Part shown: positions 32,625 to 43,136 of the stretch, piece by piece
Position numbering within the stretch: the first letter of the stretch is position 1
Layout: the number at the start of each line of letters is the position of its first letter
DNA from: Aspidapion aeneum
Taxonomy: Eukaryota; Arthropoda; Insecta; Coleoptera; Brentidae
Direction of reading: 5' to 3'
Length of the DNA stretch: 64,000 nucleotides
NCBI GenBank assembly: GCA_963576565.1
Contig: OY755039.1
Span: forward strand, 22,771,102-22,835,101
The notes under the pieces: generated by a model
The model's input: only the letters and a program-made list of their open reading frames with translations
Databases searched by the model: none
What the model was told of the DNA's origin: nothing
Position numbers and translations under genes: made by a program

Positions 32625-32781
32625 CTTTGGATTGTGCTTCTGCCGTCCTTTCTTTACAGTTGTCATCTACAAATGGATGAATCCATAATGCTATCCGAAA
32701 TCCCATATTTTTTATGGTTTTTAAAGTTTCTGATATATTTCCGAACTTTGTTAAATCAAATTCTTGATTTCCATAGCAAGT
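32625..32781 (-). CDS. MYORG-like GH31 glycosidase, internal exon (third in window)
   Basis: A polypyrimidine tract and TTTTAG precede it; donor GTAAGC follows. Fifty-two codons in phase 0 plus one base that joins the next exon (26685) as Gly. The peptide starts TCYGNQEFDLTKFGN, continues with a helix, then FRIALWIHPFVDDNCKERT. Together with the preceding exon this forms the ...DDNWE-TCYG... junction and the LWIHPF beta-strand of the GH31 barrel, both diagnostic of the family. No stop or frameshift. The upstream intron (32782-48036, 15.3 kb) contains the complete LTR retrotransposon; without it the intron would be about 3.1 kb. Confidence 0.9.
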
Positions 32782-32789
32782 CTAAAAGA

Positions 32790-33680
32790 AAAAAAAACAT
32801 TTTTAACAAATTAAACAAAATAAAGCATGATTTATGAAAAAATAGAAATATTTTAAGAATATTTCTAAGAAGTTAAAGTAAGCTTATATGTTTTATTATT
32901 ATTATTATTAAATAAGATTTTTATTTGTTGTATAGGCATATTGATTAATTATTCATATCTGATTTTAGAGGCATTTTGACAAATGAGCAATTCCACGGCA
33001 AGTTATCCAATTTACAGAAAAAGTGTTGCCGTGACATTAAATTTTTTTCTTTAATCATGCTTACTAAATGAAACAGCTTATGGTTAACTACTTTTGCACA
33101 ATTTTAGATTTTTTTATCCAATTAGTCTGAACGCATTTGAAAAGTCTAAAAACAGGCAAAATGGGACTTTAAAGAAAAAAATTATGCTCATAGTAAACAG
33201 CACCTAAAAAAAATTAACCTATAATTTTGAAAACATGCATAAAAGTAGTTTTCAAAAAAATGTAATGTTTAGCAAAATCTTTTATACTGGCTTAATTAGA
33301 GCAATTTAGGGAATATCCAAAAAACGCAGAAATTTTCGAAGTTTTCATATTTTTTTGGAGTATAAATGTAATGTTTTCTTAAATTTTTGATCCAGTGTTG
33401 GAAAGTAAAACTCAAGAACTATATCTTCCTTGTATAAAACATATTTAAAAAGTAGACGTTACCTTGGAGTTCCACGAAGAAGTTAAGAATGTCTGGGAAA
33501 TCCCTCAACATCAGCATCAAAAATGACCCTGTCTATCTGGTGGGAACCAAGTAGGGTAAATTTTTCACTGTATCATATACTTTTAAAAACAAGAATAAAA
33601 AATCTGTGTCTGTAATCCTTAAGGTCACTACACATTTTTTTGTTATTTTAATATTTTTAGTGATGTTAAATTGCATCACA
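32790..33680. other. Non-coding intron sequence
   Basis: AT-rich; no gene recognised. Confidence 0.5.
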
Positions 33681-33685
33681 AATTA

Positions 33686-33842
33686 CAGGCGTGGATCTAC
33701 GGGGGAGGGATGCCCCCCCAATTCTGAAACTTTACTCAGTTTTGATACATAGAATACACCTCCTGGTCACTATGCAAAATAGTTTTGTGAAATATTTATT
33801 ATGATATTTTCCCCCAAAATATAGTTTCTAGATCCGCCCCTG
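33686..33842. mobile_element. Short hAT-like MITE, G/C-run family (157 bp)
   Basis: Ends CAGGCGTGGATCTACGGGGG and, inverted, CAGGGGCGGATCTAGAAAC; runs of G at one end and C near both. Flanked by CAAATTA direct repeats (33679-33685, 33843-33849), 7 bp exact or 8 bp with one mismatch. Confidence 0.7.
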
Positions 33843-34074
33843 CAAATTAAAAATATCAGAAGGTAAAGTTTATTTATATGAGCACTGTTCAATAAATTAT
33901 GATCCAAACATTCTTCATAAGGTCACTACACAAATTTTTTTAAAGTTTATTTACTTTTTTAGTAGTTACCTACTGCCATATTTAAAAAATCGGAAAAGAA
34001 GTTTAGTTCTATAATTTCAGAAGCCGAACAATTTTTTTTTGAGCTTGAAGTAATTTTAGCATCTATAGTTAAAT

Positions 34075-37000
34075 TGCCACGCCCATTTTTGGTTTTAAAA
34101 TTTGTTTACAAAAATTAAAGTTAAAATAAGTCAAATTCGAAAATAGCATCCGTTTTATCCAAATAGAGCTGCGAGCGTGCAATTGTGTTTGCCCGTAGTG
34201 CTCAGAGTTCGAGAGCGGTGGGGGGTTCGAGAGAGAGGTAAATAAATAAGAGGAGCACACTTAAAATATGGCGCCAGGAAGTTGCAAGACCTTCTCCAAT
34301 CTCCTCAGATTCTAAGAGGAACTCTATTATAAATAAGACGATGCGGTAATAAATAATCAGACTAAATAAAGAAATCATGGACTTACCTTTTCTTTATACC
34401 TATGATCAAAATTATCAGTCATCATAATTGAATAATATAATGTCTAACTCTTTTTAATAATGAATTAGGGATAATGGAGCAGTAATAAGATTACGCAGAG
34501 TTAAAGTAAAATTTCCCTTTTTAATTAATCAACCGCTGCATAGTACAAAATAAAAGATGATGTAATGATTGCAAAATAATTATTTAAGTCTAATTCGTTA
34601 TGTAATAATGATTATCCTTGAACCTAGGATTTGTTACCTAATAGTGATCACCATTGGTTTACATTTACCGTAACCTAATTGTTAAGGACCTAGTTACGCA
34701 AATGGCTTCCGAAAATAGCCATGACAATTAGCAAATTACCTAAACCTAAGCGCATTACTATGAGTTCAAAACTGATAAATTAGTTTAAATTAAAAAGGAA
34801 AGGCGTAACTTATTACTAAAGTTAACGGATAATAATTTAATTATTAATCAATTAAAATTTAAATAAATTAATCATGGTGATTAATATTATAATATCAATG
34901 CTAAATATCAAACCCCATTAGTAATTAACAGAAGCTAGAATAACTAAAAGGTTAGATCATACCAAAAGCCAAAATGTCGCATGGGCATCTTTTCCGCTCG
35001 TCTGACTGAATAATCATAGGAATATCTTAGTTAAAAATCAGGCGTGGTAAGACCATTGACGAATCTGACAGGTAGTTACAGGGAACGGTGTACCAAAACC
35101 ACTCGGTTTGAAAATTTGTAGAAGTGCTAGTCAAAGCACCCGTAGCTGGAACTAGTTGGAAGAACCAGTCGAAAGAACCAGTCCAGAGAACCAGTCCAAA
35201 GAACCAGTCCAAAGAACCCTCAAGTGCTGTTAAGAGGGTCAGAAGCTGCGTTTCTTACAGCTAACATGCAGTCCGTTGTCCAAAGAAAAATCCTTCTTAC
35301 GAAGCAATGCAACGCGCAATCACCAAAATAAATACCACCAAGTGAATATCACGAGAAGCTTGTTGCAATTTGGAATAAAATCTTAATGAATCCGATATGA
35401 TGACCCAGATAATGGTCGAATATAAAATTCTACTCCTCACAGGACGACTGCAGATGGTAAAAAGATACGTCCTTTTTCCTAAGGAAAAATGACAAGAGCG
35501 AAAATTAGTGGCGACACCCATGGCGCCTTTGGATACTAACATCAAAATCAATTAAATCTTAAACTAACCTAAAGAAGGACTTAAAAATATTACTTTCACT
35601 TTCTTACACATTAAACATAACAAGAAATCAAGAAATCAGGAGAAAAGTAAAGTAAACCAATAAATCAAAAGAAAATATCTAGCCATCCTTTTCTGTTCCA
35701 TACGAATGGGACAGGACAAGAAATAACTAGTTTCCACTTCCAAAAGTGGCGAAAATTATGGAGCTCTCTGCGCCTCAAAATGAGAGAGAGATAGATTTAT
35801 GGGGAAAATCAGGAGAAGAGAAAGATAGGAAATGCCATTAAAGAGATGCTGCCAAGTGACATAAATACTATCAATTCTACTGCAAAGGGCTGACTAGATA
35901 ATTTATGTGAAAAACCCTTGAGAAATAACTATTTTTTATAAAAATAGAACTCAAATCCTAGCTACAGAGCAACTAATTAAAATAATGAAAATATATTATA
36001 TAAATTCCCATCTCAGGAATTTCATCTGAAGTGATTAGGCAACGCCGCATTTTGATCCAAGATTTTCCAAAAATAGAATTTATTTGTGTGTCCCAATACA
36101 CAGGTGTCGTAAATTAAGGTTAAAATAATTGTTTTCAAAGTGTTTATTTACATATCAATAAATCGCTTGTGGAAAATTCGATTATTAATTAATGGAAAAA
36201 ATCACTAAGGCTTGGAAAAATTAACCAGTGGCAGTGTCGGTACTCATCTTCAAATAGGATAAATAAAATAGTCTAAGGTAAGTCTAGGATAGGAAAATAG
36301 ATTAATCTAAGGATAACTAGCAATCAATCAATTAATTTTAAAATCAATAAAAATACTTTTGTTTTAGGAAATTAAAGCAAAGCATACACAGGGTAGCTAG
36401 ACTAATCCTAGACAATACAATAGATAAAAGAAGACCTAGAAGAATGGAAAACAATTCATAGAGAATAGGATAGACAATTGGCAAGCAAAGTGTTAAATGA
36501 GTAGAAATGGATTGTAAACGGGATCACCCTGGAACAATTAATTAGGTAGGTACCATATTAACATAAATAAAATAGACAAATAGGTAAATTAATTATCTGT
36601 TTTGTTTTAGGCGATGTTTTTGGGCTAGAATAAATTGTATAAGAAGTTAAATAAGGCAGAGAAGGGATCACAAAATAAATGGAATTACTTAATAGCTAAA
36701 ACTATGTAGAAGAACCAAAGATCATAGAAAATTGACTATTCCTAGCCAGATAAGGAGAGAGAAAGATTTCAAAGATAACTAGATAAAATGGTGAGTACTG
36801 GAATAGTAAAGAGCACAAATAGATAATTTTGTGTATAGATAGGTTTTACTAATTATTTCCAGGTAATTTAAGTAATAATAGATTATTATTTGCTTTTAGG
36901 TGAAGACGGGGACAAATAACTAAAGAGAAAATTATTCATTGGAGAACAAAAACTAAAATCAGACAGAAAAGAGTGGACTAGAAGGTGGACGTTGAAGTGA

Positions 37001-37206
37001 GGAAATTTATAAATGTAGTCAGTTAGAGAAGTTGTAACAATAATTATTTTAAATCAATAAAGGTAACTTTTTTATGGTGAAATATTTTTGTTTTATTTAT
37101 AATACGCAATATTATGTGGAGCGAAGTGCCCTCATATTTTAATTATTTTCATAATTAAATTATCGATAAATATAAGATATTTTAATGGCAAAATTAAAAT
37201 GTTACA
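34075..37206 (-). repeat. 3' LTR of gypsy element 2 (3132 bp)
   Basis: Same length as the 5' LTR and nearly identical: I noticed two substitutions (35366 versus 44428, c/g; 36969 versus 46031, a/t). It contains a short tandem of 'agaaccagtcc'-type units at 35159-35218. Short frames inside it are preserved in both copies only because the copies are young; no protein is recognised. Confidence 0.97.
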
Positions 37207-37207
37207 A

Positions 37208-37219
37208 CTCCCCCCTTCC
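37208..37219 (-). promoter_or_regulatory. Polypurine tract of gypsy element 2
   Basis: Minus strand GGAAGGGGGGAG lies one base before the 3' LTR start TGTAAC, the position of the plus-strand DNA primer. Confidence 0.85.
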
Positions 37220-37481
37220 AAGGAAAGGACGAAAATTATCTAAAATAATTTTCGGACGATATAGACTGGACTAAAGACAAAGAGAGTATGTGAAATAAAC
37301 AAAAGTAAGAGAATTTATAAGATAGTAAAAGGTAATTATCTAAACTAAACTAATCTAAACAGATTGCTACATGAAGTAACATAATTACTAGATAAATTTA
37401 ATGTAACAAAGTTCGTGGACTAAATAGATAAGAAGTCTCGTTATCAAAAATTAAAGCAAAAATCGGCTTAAATGTTATAGT

Positions 37482-40400
37482 TTAATCGGAATCGGAGCCT
37501 ATGCCAGGATCAGGTGGTTCTGGCGAATGGACAGGTTTAAGATCTTGCACATGCCAATCCCCTTTATAGTTACCTTGCTCGTCAGTAAGTTGATAAGTCC
37601 AACTTCCAGTTTTTCGTTTTATAATGAAAGGACCAAGGTACTCTGGTGCTAATTTAGCACTGTATAATTTGGTGGCGTCCGAGAGACTTTTATTTTTACG
37701 CCAAACCTTCTGACCAACCAGATACTGTACAGGGCGCCTCCTTAAGTTATAACGATGTTTGTTACGCTCTCTTGAGGCTTGTATACGTTTCGCAATTTCG
37801 GAATGTAATTTAAGGAATGCTTCGTGCCTTTTCTGTATTAAATTATTTGGATCAAAATTTGATTTCTTATCAGTTTTAATATTCTCTTCGTAATCAGTAC
37901 CAAATAGTTTGTGGTCACGACCAAAATTGATGAAATAAGGGGTATAATTGGTGGTCTCTGATTTTGAAGTTCTCACAGCACAGGCAATAGCTGCTAAGTT
38001 CTCATCCCATGTTTTGTGGTTGCCTTTTGAAATATACGATCTCATCATCCTTTTAAGAACACGATTAACACGTTCGGTAGGATTGGCTCTTGGGTAATAA
38101 CTGGGAGTATAGAAAATCCTGGTTTTGTAAGAAAGACACAGATCCTGAAACTCTTTTGACTTCATTTGAGGGCCATTGTCACAGGTAAGATATTGGGGCG
38201 TTCCATAGGTTAAGAATATCCCTTCTTCGACAAATTTGCATAATGACTTAGACTTGGCCGAACGACAAGGAAATAAAACTGAATATTTGCTGAAGTAGTC
38301 AGTAACAACGAGAAGGTAAGTATTCTGAGATTTCGATCTCGGTAATGGGCCAATGTAGTCAAGGCTGATAGCTTGCCATGGTTCGATAATTTCTGGGCGA
38401 TCACCCATAAGTCCGGGTGGAGCTTGTTGTTCTACCTTATTCTGAGCACAAATGTGACAAGATTTAATATATTTGGTAATGTCGGATCTCATTTTTGGCC
38501 AGAAATAACGCTCACACACTTTCCAATATGTCTTAAAAACACCCATATGACCGGCAGCGGGAATATCATGACATCTTACTAAAATGTCTTTTCGTTTATC
38601 CTTTGGAACAACTATTTTCCAAGAACTATAGGGATCTCTGAGTTCTGCATATGATGATTTTACGTGTTTATATAATAGGTTGTTTTCTACTCGCCATGAA
38701 GGATATTTATCAGGTTGTTTCTCTAGTCTTGAGAACATGTTTTGGTACCATTTATCTTTACTGTTGGAGAAAGTGGAAGATGAGGTTTCAAGTTCTTCAA
38801 TTTTTACAGAATTTACATCGACAGCAGGAACAGATCTAGAGAGAAAATCGGGAACTATATGGTCTTTTCCTTTTCTATGGATGAGTTCAAAGTCGTAAGG
38901 TTGTAAACGTAAGCACCAGCGAGCAAGACGACCTTGGGGGTCTTTTAAATTTGCTAAATACAACAAAGAATGATGGTCGGTGATGACTTTAAATTTTTGA
39001 CCTTCTAGATAGTGTCTCAATTTTTCGACGCTCCAGATAACCGCCAGACACTCTTTCTCAGTGACTGTAAATTTCATCTCCTGACGTGTTAAAGAGCGTG
39101 ATAGGTAGGCTATTACCTTCTCACCTTCGTCAAATTCTTGAGTTAGAACAGCGCCTAATCCAAAATTAGATGCGTCTGTCTGTAAGATGAAGGTTCTACT
39201 AAAATCTGGACAAGTTAAGACAGGTGCAGTGACAAGTGATTCTTTGATCAGGTTAAATGATTTTTGACATTCGTCAGACCAATGCCATTTAACGTTTTTT
39301 TTAGTTAGCTGATTTATAGGTGCCATAACAGTAGAAAAATTCGGTATAAATCGCCTATACCATGAAGCTGTTCCGCAAAATCTTCGAATTTCGTGGATGT
39401 TTTTAGGAGGTGGTATATTTACAATAGCTTCGACTTTATCGGGATTTGGGCGTAAGCCCTGGATGTCGACTAAGTAACCAAGGTATTCTAACTGAGGTTT
39501 ACAAAATTTACATTTTTCTTTGGAAACCATTAGCCCAGCATCTCGTAATCGGTCAAACACAATATTTAAAATTCTTAGATGGTCAGAAAATGCACCTTTT
39601 CTGCTAATTATGATAATATCGTCAAGATAAACCATCACGTGCTCCTCTAAATCGTACCCTAGAATTCTATCTACTATTCTTTGCCACGTGGCTGGTGAGT
39701 TACTAAGGCCGAAAGGCATGCGAGTAAACTGATACAGCGGACGTCCTGGCACAGTAAATGCAGTGTATTCCCTTGATTCTTTACTAAGGGGTACTTGCCA
39801 AAATGCAGATTTAATATCAATTGAACTGATGTAACACGCGTCCCTAAGGCGATCCAAAATTGAAGATATGTATGGCAGTGGATAAGCGTCTTTTTTGGTT
39901 ACCATATTAAGCTTTCTAAAGTCTATGCAGAAACGATAGGAATCGTCCTTCTTTTTAGCCAAACACACTGGGCTCGACCATGGACTTTTCGATGGTTCGA
40001 TTACTCCTAAACGTAACATCTCTTGAAGTTCATCGTCAATAATTTTTTGTTTAATTGGAGAAACAGGGTAATAGCGTTGCTTAATTGGCTTGGTTCCAGG
40101 TAAAAGTTCTATTTCGTGTTCTGCAACTCTGCAACATCCAAGTTCCTCAGGTATTTCGGAAAACTTCTGTTTCACTAAATGATCTAAAGCTTTTCGCTGT
40201 TCTGGGGTGAGCATATTTTCATCATGAAGACTGCAAATTTGAAAATCTGATTCAGCAGAAAAATGCCATATATCTTGCTTTAAATCTGGAACTAACTCCA
40301 TTGCTTTCCAAAAGTCGATTCCCAAAATTAGCGTATGGGATAATTCAGGCAAAACAAGGATATCTATGATTTTTGTCTTGTGCATTAAGGTCATAGGCAC

Positions 40401-40730
40401 TTGAAAATAGCCAGTACTGATACAACTCTGACCATTAGCTACGGTACAGTTTAAGTTATTTTTAAACATTTTGAAACCCAAGTTTTTTAAAGTTTCAGAG
40501 CCTGGTAGACCGACAATCGTCCTAGAGGCCCCAGAGTCTAATAAGCCTCGCATGCGGTATCCCATTATTGAGATTTCCAAATATGGTCTTTGATCACCAT
40601 TCGCATGTCCAATTATAAAGTCCAATAAGATTTTTTGTGGAAAATCTGTAGAAATAGCCGATAAATCGATAACGGAAGAAGTCTCACGGCTTATTGATTC
40701 CCCCTTGAGCCGTTTCCCGAAGGAGAACAC
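37482..40730 (-). CDS. pol: Pol polyprotein of gypsy element 2
   Basis: 1082 codons, no stops. Domains in order: aspartic protease with DSGA at residues 65-68; reverse transcriptase with YRFCIDFRKLN, MPFGLSNSPATW and YLDD at 368-371; RNase H with TDAS at 518-521 and ITDHHSL near 583-589; integrase zinc domain with His721, His728, Cys758 and Cys761; catalytic triad Asp791, Asp851, Glu886 (the last two 35 apart); a GPY/F module (YLGPFII) near the C-terminus. The frame begins at a GTG at 40730 after a TGA and has no ATG start; it overlaps gag by about 40 bases in the -1 frame, so it is made by frameshifting. All catalytic residues are present, consistent with a young and possibly active copy. 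Confidence 0.97.
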   Translation of the reverse strand: MFSFGKRLKGESISRETSSVIDLSAISTDFPQKILLDFIIGHANGDQRPYLEISIMGYRMRGLLDSGASRTIVGLPGSETLKNLGFKMFKNNLNCTVANGQSCISTGYFQVPMTLMHKTKIIDILVLPELSHTLILGIDFWKAMELVPDLKQDIWHFSAESDFQICSLHDENMLTPEQRKALDHLVKQKFSEIPEELGCCRVAEHEIELLPGTKPIKQRYYPVSPIKQKIIDDELQEMLRLGVIEPSKSPWSSPVCLAKKKDDSYRFCIDFRKLNMVTKKDAYPLPYISSILDRLRDACYISSIDIKSAFWQVPLSKESREYTAFTVPGRPLYQFTRMPFGLSNSPATWQRIVDRILGYDLEEHVMVYLDDIIIISRKGAFSDHLRILNIVFDRLRDAGLMVSKEKCKFCKPQLEYLGYLVDIQGLRPNPDKVEAIVNIPPPKNIHEIRRFCGTASWYRRFIPNFSTVMAPINQLTKKNVKWHWSDECQKSFNLIKESLVTAPVLTCPDFSRTFILQTDASNFGLGAVLTQEFDEGEKVIAYLSRSLTRQEMKFTVTEKECLAVIWSVEKLRHYLEGQKFKVITDHHSLLYLANLKDPQGRLARWCLRLQPYDFELIHRKGKDHIVPDFLSRSVPAVDVNSVKIEELETSSSTFSNSKDKWYQNMFSRLEKQPDKYPSWRVENNLLYKHVKSSYAELRDPYSSWKIVVPKDKRKDILVRCHDIPAAGHMGVFKTYWKVCERYFWPKMRSDITKYIKSCHICAQNKVEQQAPPGLMGDRPEIIEPWQAISLDYIGPLPRSKSQNTYLLVVTDYFSKYSVLFPCRSAKSKSLCKFVEEGIFLTYGTPQYLTCDNGPQMKSKEFQDLCLSYKTRIFYTPSYYPRANPTERVNRVLKRMMRSYISKGNHKTWDENLAAIACAVRTSKSETTNYTPYFINFGRDHKLFGTDYEENIKTDKKSNFDPNNLIQKRHEAFLKLHSEIAKRIQASRERNKHRYNLRRRPVQYLVGQKVWRKNKSLSDATKLYSAKLAPEYLGPFIIKRKTGSWTYQLTDEQGNYKGDWHVQDLKPVHSPEPPDPGIGSDSD

Positions 40731-42088
40731 TTTTCACAAGTAAGGGTGGTTTTATCTGGATTTCCACAACGATAGCAGTGTCTTGTTCTTGGTTTTGTAC
40801 ATTGCCTATTAAAATGTCCAAACTCTTGACAATTAAAGCACTTTATTGATGATGTGCGGTGGTTAGATGTTGTTCTTTGAGAGCTATATTGATTCACAGC
40901 ATCCACATCCACACCCATGTCAGGAAAACTATCAACAGATCCGGAAGGTGCAGAAACAAATGCAAAATCAGGCTCAACCATGGAAGTTCTTTTTCTTGAG
41001 GGAGGGACATAATGATCCGCTCTATACTTCTTTGTTTCCAGCTTCAAGCATTCCTCTTCTAACTCTTCGATAGAATGTACAACATCAAGTTGTGTTCCAT
41101 AAAATGGTGCCAAATTTCTAATGATGATGTCGAGCTGCACGTCAGCGGGAATATTTCCGTAGCGTCGGAATAAACCATTCATGTCAGTAAGATAACTTAC
41201 AATTGACTCTGATGGATCCTGTGTGCGATCCAAAATTTGTTTAAAGAGCCGTGGTTTATAGTCTGGGTCTTCATAATGTTTTCTGAGCAAATTACATAAT
41301 TCTTTCCAAGTCTTGCAACGACTTTTGTTCGATCTATACCACTCAGTGCCTTTAGATTCAAATAAATCAGTAGCAGATTCAAAAAGTTGTGCTTCGGTAA
41401 CATGACGAGCTATCCTAAGTTCTTCTACTCGCTCCAAAAAACTGTGTACAGACATAACTTTTGTGTTGCCATTAAACTTAATTCCCCATTTATCAATTTG
41501 CTGTGATTTGTTTATGAAGGATGGGTTAGTATTGGAGGTAGACGGTACCGCAGCAGGTGGAGTATTTCTAGCAAAGTTTTGATTACGAGAACTGGTAGAA
41601 GCTCGGTCCTCTTCAGATTCAGAGCCGAGATGTGCATTATCCATTAGGACACTTAAATCAGGATCTTGCTTAGTGCATTTTTCCAAAGCGTCCAGGGCTG
41701 CTAGGATTTCCAATAATAAATTTGATTTTATTTTAATCTGGTCCTCTGATAATTTTTCATTCGCCATTTTATTTATTCTGTTAAGAAAGTGTACCAATCT
41801 GGACTGCAAGCGCTCAAATTTCACTTTAGCTTGATCACCGGCAAATGATTTCATTAGTGTGGTAATCTCCTTTACGCTGTCACTAATATACTTTTCCTCT
41901 TCTTCGAAATCAAAAATATATACAGGGGAAGTCATAAATTTAGATTTCTTTTCCAATTTTAGAAGTGGCCGAAGCGCCGTCTTCATTTGTTCTACAGTAG
42001 CTGTGTCTTCAGTAGGTAAGCCACGTGACTTCAGCTCCCACTGGAGTTCAGGCGTCCTTAAATGATCAATCTTCATTTTATAATCCAT
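40691..42088 (-). CDS. gag: Gag of gypsy element 2
   Basis: 465 codons from ATG at 42088. An N-terminal charged/helical part is followed by a Ty3/gypsy capsid-like region (about 190-350; WGIKFNGN, then a YRSNKSRCKTWKELCNLLRK helix pattern), then a CX2CX4HX4C zinc knuckle (CFNCQEFGHFNRQC) and a second four-cysteine cluster (CYRCG...CEKC) lacking a His in the usual place. It ends at TAA just after a GGGAAAC heptamer. A run of about 18 T/A bases lies directly upstream of the start codon. The leader between primer site and ATG is about 1 kb. Confidence 0.95.
   Translation of the reverse strand: MDYKMKIDHLRTPELQWELKSRGLPTEDTATVEQMKTALRPLLKLEKKSKFMTSPVYIFDFEEEEKYISDSVKEITTLMKSFAGDQAKVKFERLQSRLVHFLNRINKMANEKLSEDQIKIKSNLLLEILAALDALEKCTKQDPDLSVLMDNAHLGSESEEDRASTSSRNQNFARNTPPAAVPSTSNTNPSFINKSQQIDKWGIKFNGNTKVMSVHSFLERVEELRIARHVTEAQLFESATDLFESKGTEWYRSNKSRCKTWKELCNLLRKHYEDPDYKPRLFKQILDRTQDPSESIVSYLTDMNGLFRRYGNIPADVQLDIIIRNLAPFYGTQLDVVHSIEELEEECLKLETKKYRADHYVPPSRKRTSMVEPDFAFVSAPSGSVDSFPDMGVDVDAVNQYSSQRTTSNHRTSSIKCFNCQEFGHFNRQCTKPRTRHCYRCGNPDKTTLTCEKCSPSGNGSRGNQ
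40712..40718 (-). promoter_or_regulatory. -1 ribosomal frameshift heptamer GGGAAAC (gag-pol of element 2)
   Basis: Gag codons read TCG GGA AAC GGC, so G GGA AAC obeys X XXY YYZ. It lies inside the gag/pol overlap, after the TGA that opens the pol frame and before the gag TAA, the only place a -1 shift can work. Confidence 0.75.
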
Positions 42089-42250
42089 GTTTTTTTTTTT
42101 TTTTTTTTAAGTCCACTCGCACAAACACCAAAAAAACTAATTCCGTATTTAAACTATTTAAAATTAGCCTTTAAAGACCAAAAAGAATCGTGCCGAAACA
42201 AAAAAAAATTGAATTATACGCGTTATGTAATAATAAGCACAAAATTTAAT

Positions 42251-43115
42251 TGCGCATGCGTGTTGACTTAATATTAAACTACTGCGCACGCACGCAAAAT
42301 AACTTAAAAATAAAATTTTATTTACAAAGGTTTACAAAAAAAAAGAACCTTGCTTTTAATTAATTTTTAAATTAAATTAGCTAAAATGCAAAATTTGTTA
42401 TTGCGCATGCGTCAAAACTGACGGAATATTTTAGCGTAGGGTTGAAGCAATGTTGAATTATTTTTTTAAAAGTGAACCGCGAAAGCTGCACTTAAAAATC
42501 TCTTGTAATAAACGAGTTAGCTTCTGCGCACGCGCGAGACTTCAAATCTAATTTAACTAAATTTCAATGAAAAGTAGTCAAAAACATTTTGATTAATTAA
42601 AATTATAATTAGCAAGAAACACGCAAATTAAATCAAGGGAAAGGGGAAAATAATACAGCGCATGCGTATAAATACAGGGTTGCGCCACTTAAGGTATAGA
42701 TACAATATTGAACAAACAGTAATCAATAATTACTATATTTATATCACTAAGACTGTAAGATGCATAAAAGGGCAAAGTAAAAAAACTTTACTGCGCATTT
42801 GCAAACTTAAGTTACTTACTCAAGCAGTGAGTCATACCACAGCACATAATAATATCAAATAAGTACATAAGTACCAAGTTTCAAATCAAAAAAATTATAA
42901 AATAAATTTTCAAATAAATCTACTGCGCAAGCAAAAAAAATTGCTGAGCATGCGCGGGGGATCCTGAGAAGTAAGCTTTGATTTTGGCTAATAAAATAAT
43001 CAAGTCAAGTGATGACCTCATTCAATTATTTTTTTTTTATGGGAAAAAAAAATATTCAAGGTTTTTTCTGTGTAAAAACGTATTATTGTTAAAAAAAAAC
43101 TTACTGCGCATGGGC
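42251..43115. promoter_or_regulatory. Cluster of nine GCGCATGCG-type motifs in leader of gypsy element 2
   Basis: Copies at 42251 (TGCGCATGCG), 42283 (TGCGCACGCACGC), 42402 (TGCGCATGCG), 42525 (TGCGCACGCGCG), 42657 (AGCGCATGCG), 42792 (TGCGCATTTGC), 42924 (TGCGCAAGC), 42946 (GAGCATGCGCG) and 43105 (TGCGCATGGGC). They are spread through an otherwise AT-rich leader. The core matches the NRF-1/Ewg palindrome TGCGCATGCGCA. Possible enhancer or insulator; binding is inferred from motif only. Confidence 0.6.
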
Positions 43116-43131
43116 CCCACGTTGGGCGCCA
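43114..43131 (-). promoter_or_regulatory. Primer-binding site, tRNA-Lys(CUU)
   Basis: Minus strand TGGCGCCCAACGTGGGGC is the complement of the 3' end (including CCA) of animal tRNA-Lys(CUU). It starts 5 bases after the end of the 5' LTR. Confidence 0.9.
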
Positions 43132-43136
43132 AAAAT

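Noticed and set aside
35159..35218. Short regular repeat as a possible CRISPR array
   Set aside because: Units of about 12-13 bp without spacers, inside an LTR of an animal genome.
35027..35551. Two short frames inside the LTRs (also at 44089-44613)
   Set aside because: They are the same in both LTR copies only because the LTRs are nearly identical; one is built on the 'agaaccagtcc' tandem repeat and neither resembles a protein.
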